Positions 42,622 to 50,772 of a stretch of DNA of 64,000 bases are shown here, in pieces. The translations under genes and the position numbers were made by a program. The DNA is from an uncultured Prevotellaceae bacterium. Lineage in GTDB: Bacteria > Bacteroidota > Bacteroidia > Bacteroidales > Bacteroidaceae. Within the stretch, counting starts at the first letter, position 1. Every line of letters starts with the position of its first letter. The notes below the pieces were generated by a model that did not search any database, was not told where the DNA came from, and saw nothing but the letters and a program-made list of their open reading frames with translations. The DNA lies in contig CACXYH010000005.1 in the NCBI GenBank assembly GCA_902771785.1, positions 1-64,000 of the forward strand. The letters are read 5' to 3'.

Positions 42622-44851
42622 GATTGATCACTAATTGATTGTTAGCGCTTGTGACGATGACCTCTCCACCATCTTTTAGCTTTCCAAAAAGTATCTCGCG
42701 CATGAGCAGCGGCTTCAGCTCGTTGTTGATGACACGGTCCATCTCGCGTGCACCATACTCGCGTGTAAATCCTTTCGACAGCAAGTGGTTGAATGCATCG
42801 TCGGAAAGTTTCATGCTGACTTGTTTTTTGCTGAGCTTCTCTTGCAGCTCGCCCAGCTTCTTTTGCAGGATGAGCGTAGCCATGTGGGTGTCCATGTCGT
42901 GGAACACCACCGTTCCTGAAAGGCGATTGATGAACTCAGGCTTGAAGGTCTTCTTCACTTGTGCCAACATGGCTTCGCCGCGCGACACGTTGCTCTGGAA
43001 TCCTACCGTGGCTTGTGAGGCATACTGCGCTCCGGCGTTCGACGTCATGATGAGGATGACATTGCGGAAGTCGGCCTTGCGCCCTTTGTTGTCAGTCAGT
43101 CGGGCATAGTCCATGACTTGCAGCAGTATGTTGTAGATGTCCTGATGGGCCTTCTCTATCTCGTCGAGCAGCAGCACGCAGTTGGGCGTCTTGCGAATGG
43201 CATCGGTCAGCAGGCCGCCGTCGTCGTAGCCCACGTAGCCCGCAGGAGCGCCAATCAGCTTGGCAACGGTATGCTTCTCTGTGTATTCGCTCATGTCGAA
43301 GCGCACCAGTTCGATGCCCAACTCGCGGGCCAGTACCCGTGCAACCTCCGTCTTTCCCACGCCGGTTGGTCCGACGAAGAGTAGGGAGGCAAGCGGCTTT
43401 CCTTCGTCGAGCAGGCCTGCCTTTGCGAGTTGCACAGCTTCTGTGACCTGCCTGATGGCATCATCTTGTCCGTAAATGAGTGCCGAAAGCCGTTCGCTCA
43501 GCGTTGCCAGTCGCTCGTTGTCGTCGTCTTTCATGGCGAGTGCGTCGACTTTACAAGTCTTCGAAAGCACCTCGGCAATGACTTGCTTGTCTACAATAAT
43601 TGCATCCGTACTCTTGGTTATGGTTAGTGCCTCAATAGCAGCACCGGCCTCGTCAATCAGGTCGATGGCCTTATCGGGCAGGAAACGGTCGTTTATGTAT
43701 TTAGCACTGGCTTCCACTGCGAAGCGAAGGGCTTCGTCTTCGTAGACAACGCCGTGAAACTCCTCGTACATGGGCTTTAGCTGTTGCAGAATGTGCAGCG
43801 TCTCGCTGATGCTGGGCTCCTGGATGTCAATCTGCTGAAAGCGTCGCACCAGTCCTTTGGAGCGCGAGAAATACTTGTTGTATTCCTCGTATGTCGTTGA
43901 GCCGATGAAGCGTATGTTTCCCGATTCGAGGTAGGGCTTCAGGATGTTAGAGGCGTCCATAGAGCTCTCGCCCACGGCTCCTGCCCCCACCAGATTGTGT
44001 ATCTCGTCAATGTATATGATGTTGTCCTCCCCTTCTTTCATCACACCGTCCATGATGCTTTTGATGCGTTTCTCGAAATCGCCGCGAAACTGTGTGCCGG
44101 CCAGCAGGGTGCCTAAGTCCAGCTGATAGACTTTGCTGCCCAGTAGTCGAAAGGGCACGTCGCCGCTTTCGATGCGTGCCGTCAGTCCGTAGACGAGTGC
44201 AGTCTTTCCTACGCCAGGCTCTCCGATGTGCAGCGGATTGTTCTTTTCCTTGCGGCAGAGCACTTGAATCGTGCGGTCAAGCTCCTGTTCGCGTCCGATG
44301 AGCGGGTTGTGCTGCTTATAGGTTGTGTTCAGGCACGTCACCAGTTTGTGCCATCCTTCTTGTTTGCTTTCCTCTTTGTCGTCGCCGGTGTTGGTGTTGG
44401 TGTTGGTGTCGTCTTCGTAGGCACAGATAAGCTCGCTCATGAAATTTTCGGCCTCGCCCTCCAATGCGCGGTTCAGAATGTAGGCAGCCCATGAGTCGTC
44501 AAGGTTCATGATGGCCTGTACGACGTGCGGTATGTCCATGGCAGGTGCATTGCTGCTGTCGACCATGCTTTTGGCAAGCTCGATCGCGCGATCTGTCTGT
44601 ACAGAAGATTCCAGCGAGTAGAGCTCGCCTGGAGGGATGCTCTCCATATCTTTGAACTGCTTTTCGAGTTCATTCAATAGGTCGGCTACATCGGTGTATG
44701 CCGACAATACTTCATGAAAAACATCGTCGAAGGAAATGATAGCCAGGAGCATATGCTCTGGGGTCAGAAGCTCGTGCCGACGCGACAAGCATAGGGTTGT
44801 AGCTTCTGTCAATACATATCTCAGTCGGTCAGTTTGCTTGATTCTAGACAT
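42611..44851 (-). CDS. clpA: ATP-dependent Clp protease ATP-binding subunit ClpA
   Basis: AAA+ unfoldase of 746 residues that feeds ClpP. The N-domain (1-140) binds ClpS. The first AAA module has GEPGVGKTALVYG (Walker A) and IIYIDEIHNLVGAG (Walker B); the second has FVGPTGVGKTEVA and VLLLDEIEKAH. A Thr/Asn/Asp linker lies near residues 150-165, encoded by a short GGTGTTGGT-type repeat. The loop for ClpP docking should lie near residue 610, but I do not see a clean IGF/IGL tripeptide, so docking needs a check. clpP is not in the window. Directly downstream of clpS. Confidence 0.94.
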   Translation of the reverse strand: MSRIKQTDRLRYVLTEATTLCLSRRHELLTPEHMLLAIISFDDVFHEVLSAYTDVADLLNELEKQFKDMESIPPGELYSLESSVQTDRAIELAKSMVDSSNAPAMDIPHVVQAIMNLDDSWAAYILNRALEGEAENFMSELICAYEDDTNTNTNTGDDKEESKQEGWHKLVTCLNTTYKQHNPLIGREQELDRTIQVLCRKEKNNPLHIGEPGVGKTALVYGLTARIESGDVPFRLLGSKVYQLDLGTLLAGTQFRGDFEKRIKSIMDGVMKEGEDNIIYIDEIHNLVGAGAVGESSMDASNILKPYLESGNIRFIGSTTYEEYNKYFSRSKGLVRRFQQIDIQEPSISETLHILQQLKPMYEEFHGVVYEDEALRFAVEASAKYINDRFLPDKAIDLIDEAGAAIEALTITKSTDAIIVDKQVIAEVLSKTCKVDALAMKDDDNERLATLSERLSALIYGQDDAIRQVTEAVQLAKAGLLDEGKPLASLLFVGPTGVGKTEVARVLARELGIELVRFDMSEYTEKHTVAKLIGAPAGYVGYDDGGLLTDAIRKTPNCVLLLDEIEKAHQDIYNILLQVMDYARLTDNKGRKADFRNVILIMTSNAGAQYASQATVGFQSNVSRGEAMLAQVKKTFKPEFINRLSGTVVFHDMDTHMATLILQKKLGELQEKLSKKQVSMKLSDDAFNHLLSKGFTREYGAREMDRVINNELKPLLMREILFGKLKDGGEVIVTSANNQLVINHGL

Positions 44852-44868
44852 AATCCTTTCTTTTCTGC

Positions 44869-45171
44869 TTATGCGGGTTCGTAGGTCAGTCGCAGGGGGA
44901 AGCCGGCCTCTCTTGCCATTCGGGTGGCCTTTTGCGCTTTCGTCGCGGCGATGTCGTAGGTGTAGATGCCTACCACGGCCTTGTCGCTGTGGTGGACGGT
45001 AAGCATGAGTGCCTGGGCGTCGGCTTCACTCTTGTGAAAAACAGTTGTCAGTATCATGACGACAAACTCCATGGTAGTGAAGTCGTCGTTGTAGATGGTC
45101 ACTTTCCATCGTTGAGGCTCGCGCAGCTCCGTACGCTGCCGTTCGCGGGTTGATGATAGCTCTTTTGGCAT
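44869..45171 (-). CDS. clpS: ATP-dependent Clp protease adaptor ClpS
   Basis: Adaptor of 100 residues that recognises N-terminal Leu, Phe, Tyr and Trp (N-degrons) and delivers them to ClpA. WKVTIYNDDFTTMEFVV carries the conserved NDD-T-MEFV of the substrate pocket, followed by ILTTVFHKSEADA and VHHSDKAVVGIYT. It is first in clpS-clpA-aat, so recogniser, unfoldase and tagging enzyme come from one mRNA. Confidence 0.96.
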   Translation of the reverse strand: MPKELSSTRERQRTELREPQRWKVTIYNDDFTTMEFVVMILTTVFHKSEADAQALMLTVHHSDKAVVGIYTYDIAATKAQKATRMAREAGFPLRLTYEPA

Positions 45172-45179
45172 AGTGGTTG

Positions 45180-45187
45180 CAAAATTA
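45180..45187 (-). promoter_or_regulatory. -7 box of clpS-clpA-aat
   Basis: TAATTTTG on the minus strand, 8 nt before the clpS start: another very short leader. Confidence 0.65.
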
Positions 45188-45231
45188 CATAATTTTTTCT
45201 GAAATCCTTGCGCTCTCTCTTAATTATTTTG

Positions 45232-45239
45232 TACCTTTG
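45232..45239 (+). promoter_or_regulatory. -7 box of the P-loop/CYTH fusion gene
   Basis: TACCTTTG, 28 nt before the ATG at 45268. Confidence 0.7.
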
Positions 45240-45267
45240 TCGTCCTATAACTAAAAAGTCACGCGAC

Positions 45268-46368
45268 ATGAAGAAAATTGTAAAAGTGGTTCTTACCGGA
45301 GGACCGTGTGCTGGAAAGACAACAGCATTGGTGCGCATCATAGAGCATTTCACGAGCTTGGGCTATAAGGTCTTTACCATACCAGAAGTGCCGACGCTCT
45401 ACAGTCAGGGCGGATGGAACTATCTGACCCCTAACCGCCAGCTCTATTACGAAGGCGAACGTGCCATCCTGGGCACGCAGTTGGCGCTTGAAGACTCTTT
45501 CATGCGGCTGGCAGAGACCTGTACGGAGCCTACGCTCATCGTGTGCGATCGCGGAACAATGGACATCTCTGCCTACATGACGCCCGACATGTGGGAAGAC
45601 ATCACCCGCAAAGCTGGTACCAACTCCAATGAGCTGCGGCAGCGCTACGATGCCGTGCTTCATCTCGTGTCGGCTGCCGATGGTGCGGAGCAGTACTACA
45701 CGACGGCCACCAACGCTACGCGCTATGAACAGATGAACGAGGAGGGGCTGCGCATCGCCCGCGAGCTCGACAAGAAGGTGATAAAGGCCTGGACGGGGCA
45801 CCCCCATCTGCGCGTCATCAACAACCACGATGATTTTGACTGCAAGATGAACCGCGTGCTCAAGGAGATTTCCAATGTGCTCGGACTGCCGCAACCCATC
45901 GTCGAGGAGCGCAAGTATATTGTGGAACTGAGTGGCGAACTGCCGTCCGACTGTATCGTGAGTGAGATTACTCAGACCTATCTGACGGGTGAGCCTGACA
46001 GTGAGATACGTCTGCGCAAGCGTGGAATGGACGGACGCTACGTCTATGTGCACACCACCAAGAAGCGCATCTCTCAGACCGAGGAGCTGGTGACTGAACG
46101 GCAAATCAACAACAACCTCTACGAGTCGATGCTGGGACAGGCCGATCCTTGGCGCCACACCATCAAGAAACTGAGGCGCAGCTTTATATGGCGAGGACAG
46201 TACTTCGAGCTCGACACCTTCGAAGACCAGCTCAAGGGGCTTGTCATCCTCGAGACCAAAGGCATTGTCGAGGGCGAGCCCGTGAAGTTTCCGCCTTTCC
46301 TCCATGTGGTAAAGGACATCACCGGTAATCAGGACTACTATAATTATAACTTGGCGAAGAAGAACTAA
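45268..46368 (+). CDS. P-loop NTPase (AAA_28-like) fused to a CYTH-like domain
   Basis: A cytoplasmic protein of 366 residues in two parts. Residues 1-210 are a nucleoside/nucleotide-kinase-like P-loop domain with Walker A TGGPCAGKTT (Lys17) and a DRG motif in IVCDRGTMD, like NadR or thymidylate kinases. Residues about 215-366 resemble a CYTH/triphosphate-tunnel domain: alternating charged strands such as EITQTYL, EIRLRKRG, YVYVHTTKKR and LVILETKG, which would line a tunnel binding triphosphate. The combination suggests a nucleotide- or polyphosphate-processing enzyme. A reading to 45208 exists but passes the promoter. The 3' end runs into a 22-bp repeat array. Confidence 0.78.
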   Translation: MKKIVKVVLTGGPCAGKTTALVRIIEHFTSLGYKVFTIPEVPTLYSQGGWNYLTPNRQLYYEGERAILGTQLALEDSFMRLAETCTEPTLIVCDRGTMDISAYMTPDMWEDITRKAGTNSNELRQRYDAVLHLVSAADGAEQYYTTATNATRYEQMNEEGLRIARELDKKVIKAWTGHPHLRVINNHDDFDCKMNRVLKEISNVLGLPQPIVEERKYIVELSGELPSDCIVSEITQTYLTGEPDSEIRLRKRGMDGRYVYVHTTKKRISQTEELVTERQINNNLYESMLGQADPWRHTIKKLRRSFIWRGQYFELDTFEDQLKGLVILETKGIVEGEPVKFPPFLHVVKDITGNQDYYNYNLAKKN

Positions 46369-46476
46369 AGCGATGAAACAGGCATGACAAACCACCGCTT
46401 TGGCTCACCTAAACCACCGCTTTGACCTATCTAAACCACCGCTTTGGCCTATCTAAACCATAGGTTTATGCCAGAG
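46367..46476. repeat. 22-bp tandem array C (4 units, one worn unit before)
   Basis: Units start at 46389, 46411, 46433 and 46455, exactly 22 bp apart. Cores are CCACCGC (three times) and CCATAGG, always in AAA...TTT frames with spacers such as GGCTCACCT, GACCTATCT and GGCCTATCT. A worn unit in phase (46367) starts within the stop codon of the preceding gene. The last unit, AAACCATAGGTTT, is itself nearly palindromic. The array sits between two convergent genes. Confidence 0.88.
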
Positions 46477-46480
46477 AAAA

Positions 46481-46515
46481 AGCACCCCGCTTCTACAAAC
46501 GTGAAGCGGGGTGCT
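46481..46515 (-). terminator. Terminator of the mce-mmdA-biotin carrier operon
   Basis: A perfect 13-bp stem (46481-46493 with 46503-46515) with a 9-nt loop and TTTTTCTC on the minus strand. It may serve the plus strand too. It closes the operon after the biotin carrier. Confidence 0.88.
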
Positions 46516-46538
46516 CTCTTATTTACTTACAGAATACA

Positions 46539-46970
46539 TCACTCAATTACCACGAGGGCATCGTCTTCCATGACGCTTTCACCGATTTTCACGCAGATAG
46601 CCGTCACTTTACCTGCCTTTTCAGCTTGCAGGTTGTTGGCCATCTTCATGGCTTCGAGCACTACGACGGTGTCGCCAGCCTGAACTTCGTCGCCAACGGC
46701 CACCTTGATGTCGGTAATTACGCCAGGCAGCGGAGCCTTCACGGCGTTGTTCTTGTTGATGGGACCCTTTGCAGCAGGTTCGTTGTCGGAAGATTCTGCC
46801 TGTGCTGTGGGTTTGCCCAGCACGGGCTTCTTCTTTTCGGGCTCGGGCTGCTTCTCCAGCTCCACCTTGTATTCCTCGCCATTCACGGTGACGTTTACGA
46901 TGTTTTCTTCAATGTCGCCGACGGCAACTTCGTACTTCTTTCCGTTGATGGTGTATTTATACTCTTTCAT
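46539..46970 (-). CDS. Biotin carboxyl carrier subunit (acyl-CoA decarboxylase/carboxylase)
   Basis: A 143-residue biotin carrier. The C-terminal biotinyl domain (about 75-143) has the biotinylation site Lys109 in VLEAMKMANN. A Pro/Glu/Lys/Ala-rich hinge (about 40-72) links it to an N-terminal beta domain typical of the gamma/delta subunits of methylmalonyl-CoA decarboxylase and related enzymes. It comes 3 nt after the 53-residue gene and ends at a strong terminator. No OadB/MmdB membrane subunit follows. Confidence 0.93.
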   Translation of the reverse strand: MKEYKYTINGKKYEVAVGDIEENIVNVTVNGEEYKVELEKQPEPEKKKPVLGKPTAQAESSDNEPAAKGPINKNNAVKAPLPGVITDIKVAVGDEVQAGDTVVVLEAMKMANNLQAEKAGKVTAICVKIGESVMEDDALVVIE

Positions 46971-46973
46971 TTC

Positions 46974-47135
46974 TTAGTGGTTTATAGGATGAGCTGTCAT
47001 GGTCTGTACGTAGCCGTTCCACTGCGTTGTGTGCTCGGCAATCGTGATGATGCCAGGCTCCACATCGTGGACATTGTTACCCAGATGCTCGTGAAGAGCT
47101 AATGCGATGGCAGCAAAAACTTCGTTTTTCTTCAT
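46974..47135 (-). CDS. Conserved-looking 53-residue protein in the mmd operon
   Basis: A short frame from ATG at 47135 to TAA at 46974-46976. It begins MKKNEVFAAIALALHEH and contains NNVHDVEPGIITI and TQWNGYVQT. The N-terminal part looks like an amphipathic helix; the rest is polar. There is no long hydrophobic segment, so it is not a classical OadG gamma subunit. It fits with 20 nt to mmdA and 3 nt to the biotin carrier, which argues that it is translated. From memory Bacteroides operons carry a similar small gene here, possibly an assembly or linker subunit. Confidence 0.78.
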   Translation of the reverse strand: MKKNEVFAAIALALHEHLGNNVHDVEPGIITIAEHTTQWNGYVQTMTAHPINH

Positions 47136-47155
47136 AACAAATCCTCTCAGCTTGT

Positions 47156-48721
47156 TTACATCGGGATGTTACCGTGCTTCTTGGCAGGCAGGGCATCGCG
47201 TTTTGTGGCGAGCTGAGCCAGGCCACGGCAGATGCGGAAGCGTGTGTTGCGCGGTTCGATCACGTCGTCGATATAGCCATACTTGGCTGCCTGATAGGGG
47301 TTGGCAAAGAGCTCGTTGTATTCGTCTTCCTTCTCGGCGATGAATGCCTTCACGTCTTCGCCGGCTTCCTTCTTTGCCTTGGCTTCCTTGGCATAGAGCA
47401 CGGCAGCGGCACCGCTGGCTCCCATCACGGCAATCTCGGCAGAGGGCCATGCGTAGTTCAGGTCGGTGTGCAGCTGTTTCGAACCCATCACGATGTGGGA
47501 GCCGCCATACGACTTGCGCAGCGTAACGGTGATCTTGGGAACGGTAGCTTCTCCGTAGGCATAGAGCAGCTGTGCACCGTGCAGAATGACGGCGTTGTAC
47601 TCCTGTCCGGTACCAGGCAGGAAGCCCGGCACATCGACGAGCGACACAATGGGAATGTTGAATGCATCGCAGAAACGCACGAAGCGTGCGCCCTTGCGGC
47701 TCGCATTTACGTCGAGTACGCCAGCATAGCACGAAGGCTGGTTGGCAACAATACCTACGCTTTGTCCGTTGAACCGTGCGAAGCCCACGATGATGTTCTT
47801 GGCAAACTTAGGCTGCACCTCGAAGAATTCCCCGTTGTCCACTACGGCACTAATCACCTTGTACATGTCGTAAGCTTCGTTGGGATTCTCAGGAATAATT
47901 TCGTTCAGGGCATCTTCCATGCGGTTGATGGGGTCGTCGCACTTCTTGCGTGGTGCAACCTCCATGTTGTTCGAAGGAATATAGCTGAGCAGCGTCTTCA
48001 GCATCTGAATGCCTTCTTCCTCGGTCTTGGCCGTGAAGTGGGTAACACCCGACTTCGTGGCATGTACAGAGGCACCGCCCAGGTGCTCCTGGTCGATGTC
48101 TTCGCCCGTAACGGTCTTCACTACCTTCGGGCCAGTGAGGAACATGTAAGACGTGTTCTCCATCATCAGCGTGAAGTCGGTGAGGGCAGGCGAGTAGACT
48201 GCACCGCCGGCGCAGGGGCCAAAGATACCAGAGATTTGAGGAATCACGCCCGATGCCAGGATATTGCGCTCGAAGATTTCGGCATAGCCTGCCAGTGCGT
48301 TGATGCCTTCCTGAATTCGAGCACCGCCCGAGTCGTTGATGCCGATGACGGGTGCGCCCATTTTCATGGCCATATCCATCACCTTGCAAATTTTCTGGCT
48401 CATGGTTTCAGAGAGCGAACCGGCATGAACGGTGAAGTCCTGTGCAAAGATGAACACCAGACGACCGTCGATGGTACCGCTACCGGCTACCACACCATCG
48501 CCAGGGAACTGTTTCTTCTCCATACCGAAGTTGTGGCAACGGTGCTCCTTGAACATGTCGTACTCCTCGAACGAACCCTCGTCGAGGAGCATTTCAATAC
48601 GCTCACGAGCAGTATATTTGCCACGGTCGTGCTGCTTCTGTATAGCTTTTTCACCGCCACCAAGACGTGCCTGTTCGCGCTTCTCGATGAGTTGCTTGAT
48701 TTTTTCTAATTGTTTGGACAT
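47156..48721 (-). CDS. mmdA: Methylmalonyl-CoA decarboxylase/propionyl-CoA carboxylase carboxyltransferase subunit
   Basis: A 521-residue carboxyltransferase of the MmdA/PccB family, moving CO2 between biotin and propionyl/methylmalonyl-CoA. Seen are [20 protein letters not shown] (in parts: [12 protein letters not shown]), [13 protein letters not shown] and [16 protein letters not shown] in the N-half, and [13 protein letters not shown] and [22 protein letters not shown] (in parts: [12 protein letters not shown]) in the C-half. It works in the succinate-propionate route with the epimerase upstream and the biotin carrier downstream. Confidence 0.94.
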   Translation of the reverse strand: MSKQLEKIKQLIEKREQARLGGGEKAIQKQHDRGKYTARERIEMLLDEGSFEEYDMFKEHRCHNFGMEKKQFPGDGVVAGSGTIDGRLVFIFAQDFTVHAGSLSETMSQKICKVMDMAMKMGAPVIGINDSGGARIQEGINALAGYAEIFERNILASGVIPQISGIFGPCAGGAVYSPALTDFTLMMENTSYMFLTGPKVVKTVTGEDIDQEHLGGASVHATKSGVTHFTAKTEEEGIQMLKTLLSYIPSNNMEVAPRKKCDDPINRMEDALNEIIPENPNEAYDMYKVISAVVDNGEFFEVQPKFAKNIIVGFARFNGQSVGIVANQPSCYAGVLDVNASRKGARFVRFCDAFNIPIVSLVDVPGFLPGTGQEYNAVILHGAQLLYAYGEATVPKITVTLRKSYGGSHIVMGSKQLHTDLNYAWPSAEIAVMGASGAAAVLYAKEAKAKKEAGEDVKAFIAEKEDEYNELFANPYQAAKYGYIDDVIEPRNTRFRICRGLAQLATKRDALPAKKHGNIPM

Positions 48722-48776
48722 TGTTTTGTTGTTTTTTGGTCGTTATACCGTTGTTACGTTATATCGTTATTGTTGT

Positions 48777-49187
48777 TTACTCAGGATGCTCGCACAGCTC
48801 CGTCAGCACGCCTGCGGTTGACTTCGGGTGCAGGAAAGCGATGTTCAGGCCCTCGGCACCCTTGCGGGGGGCTTGGTCGATGAGGCGAACGCCCTTCTCC
48901 GATACTTCAGCCAGTGCATTGGCAACACCGTCTTCGATGCAGAATGCCACGTGGTGCACGCCCTTGTTGCCCTTGTCGAGCCACTTCTGAATGGTGCTCT
49001 CAGGGCTTGTGGGTTCGAGCAGCTCCAGTTTCACCTCGCCACACTTCAGGAAGGCGGTCTTTACTTTCTGGTCTTCTACCACTTCAGTTGCATAACACTC
49101 TAAGCCCAGCACGTCAGTGAAGAACGGCAGGCTCTCTTCAATGCTCTGGACGGCAATGCCCAGATGCTCAATGTGTGAGATTTTCAT
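48777..49187 (-). CDS. mce: Methylmalonyl-CoA epimerase
   Basis: A VOC-fold metal enzyme of 136 residues that interconverts (R)- and (S)-methylmalonyl-CoA. It starts MKISHIEHLGIAV; metal ligands are expected at His of HIEHLG, the central His in VHHVAF and a C-terminal Glu in LTELCEHPE. A longer frame to 49250 would start upstream of the -7 box, so the ATG at 49187 is preferred. First gene of mce-mmdA-small protein-biotin carrier. The 55-nt gap to mmdA contains imperfect CGTTAT-type short repeats. Confidence 0.94.
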   Translation of the reverse strand: MKISHIEHLGIAVQSIEESLPFFTDVLGLECYATEVVEDQKVKTAFLKCGEVKLELLEPTSPESTIQKWLDKGNKGVHHVAFCIEDGVANALAEVSEKGVRLIDQAPRKGAEGLNIAFLHPKSTAGVLTELCEHPE

Positions 49188-49219
49188 ATCGTTTAAAGTT
49201 TGTGAATTAAAATTTCGCG

Positions 49220-49227
49220 CAAAGTTA
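49220..49227 (-). promoter_or_regulatory. -7 box of the mce operon
   Basis: TAACTTTG on the minus strand, 32 nt before the start at 49187. Confidence 0.75.
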
Positions 49228-49260
49228 CTAAGTTTTTCTCTTATATCCAAACGTTTAACT

Positions 49261-50772
49261 CTATTTAGTTATTTCGACGATGGCTTCCCCTACGCATGCA
49301 TTAGGCTGCTGAATGTGCAGCAGCTGGCAGATGGTGGGGGCTATGTCGACGATGTGGACCTCACGCGAAGTGGCTCCCTGCGGAATGCGCCAGCCGTAGA
49401 AGAGTAGGGGGATGTGTGCGTCGTAGGGGTTCCACTCGCCGTGGGTAGTGCCAACAGGCGACGACCAGGAGCCGAATGTGTAGTGGTTGGGAGACGGAAC
49501 CACGAGGATGTCGCCCGAGCGGCGATAGTGATAACCCATGAGCGCTCTGTCGCGGATGATTGAAGGCACGCTGGTTTCGCTTGCATGCTCATAGTCAAGC
49601 ACGAAGCACACATTGGGTGCCTTGCGCAGGTATTCGATGATTGTCTGCTTCACTTTCTCGTAGTCAAGGTTCTGCTCGCTGATGCTGTTGCGGTCCAGGT
49701 AGTAGCGGTAGTCCAGTTCAGCGGCAATGACGTTCTTGCTGTTGCCCAGCTTTTGCTTGACGTAGTCCTCGGCTCCGTCCTTCATGTCAGGATCAGGCCA
49801 TTTGCCTGCCGGTATTTTGTGGTCCTGCATGAACTTGTAGTTGTGCGAAGCCCCGTGGTCGGCCGTGAGAAACACCACGTAGTTGCCTTCTCCCACTTGC
49901 GAGTCGAGTGCTTTCAGCAGGCGTGCTATGTCTTTGTCCAGCTGCATGTAGGCCTCGTCGGTATGGGTGCCGCGGGTTCCGTACTCATGTCCGATGACGT
50001 CGGTCTGCGAGTAGCTCACGCATAGCATGTCGGTGGTCTTGTTCTTTCCCAGCTGTTCGCCTTTCAGTGCGGCAATGGCCATGTCGGTAGTGATTGTTCC
50101 GCAGAGCGGATAGAGTCCCACTTTCGAGCCAACCTTCTTCAGCTCCTTGTTCCTGGCCAACTGTTGGTTCACCTTCTTGGCCCAGTCGGGCAATTCGGTC
50201 ATATAGTAGGTGCTGCTGATGAAGCACAGGTTGTCGGTGTCGAGCCAGTAGGCAGCGGTAGCTGCGTGGCCGGCCGGCAGAATGGCGGCACGGTCTTTAT
50301 AGCTGACGCCGATGACCTTCGACTTGAAGTCGGTGTGCAGTCGCAGCTGGTCGCCAATGGTGGTAGACAGCAGGTTGCGTGGCGACATGCATCCTTTCTT
50401 CTTGTTGTCAGAGCCTACGGGCTGCACGCTGTTGTCGGCGGTGCAATAGGTTTTACGTCCGTCAATGTAGAAATTGTTGCCGCAGATGCCGTGGAATGCG
50501 GGCGAAGCTCCAGTGTAGACCGATGTGTGGCCGATGGATGTTACCGTGGGCACATAGTTGATGAGGCAGTTGTTGCACGAATAGCCATTGTCTATCATGC
50601 GTCGGAATCCGTCTTCCGTGAACTCGTCGTAATAGCGCGAGAGGTAGTCCCAGCGCATCTGGTCGACAACGATGCCCACAACGAGTTTCGGGCTTTCTCC
50701 AAACTTGCTTTGTGCGTTTAAGGTAGTGGCGCATACGATGGTGAGCCACAAGATAGTCATGATTTTCTTCAT
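49261..50772 (-). CDS. pafA: PafA-type alkaline phosphatase (type I phosphodiesterase fold)
   Basis: An exported phosphomonoesterase of 503 residues. Signal peptide about 1-20 (ending TTLNAQ). Metal ligand Asp37 lies in VVDQMRWDYL; the nucleophile is Thr78 in PTVTSIGHTSVYTG, characteristic of the PafA branch. Further metal ligands are in SQTDVIGHEYG and FLTADHGASHN. PafA enzymes are calcium-activated or phosphate-insensitive periplasmic phosphatases in Bacteroidetes. The ATG at 50772 overlaps the stop of yihY, so the pair is translationally coupled. Confidence 0.92.
   Translation of the reverse strand: MKKIMTILWLTIVCATTLNAQSKFGESPKLVVGIVVDQMRWDYLSRYYDEFTEDGFRRMIDNGYSCNNCLINYVPTVTSIGHTSVYTGASPAFHGICGNNFYIDGRKTYCTADNSVQPVGSDNKKKGCMSPRNLLSTTIGDQLRLHTDFKSKVIGVSYKDRAAILPAGHAATAAYWLDTDNLCFISSTYYMTELPDWAKKVNQQLARNKELKKVGSKVGLYPLCGTITTDMAIAALKGEQLGKNKTTDMLCVSYSQTDVIGHEYGTRGTHTDEAYMQLDKDIARLLKALDSQVGEGNYVVFLTADHGASHNYKFMQDHKIPAGKWPDPDMKDGAEDYVKQKLGNSKNVIAAELDYRYYLDRNSISEQNLDYEKVKQTIIEYLRKAPNVCFVLDYEHASETSVPSIIRDRALMGYHYRRSGDILVVPSPNHYTFGSWSSPVGTTHGEWNPYDAHIPLLFYGWRIPQGATSREVHIVDIAPTICQLLHIQQPNACVGEAIVEITK

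Noticed and set aside
48722..48776. Tandem repeat between mce and mmdA
   Set aside because: CGTTAT-like hexamers recur but without fixed spacing; short and low information, noted only with mce.
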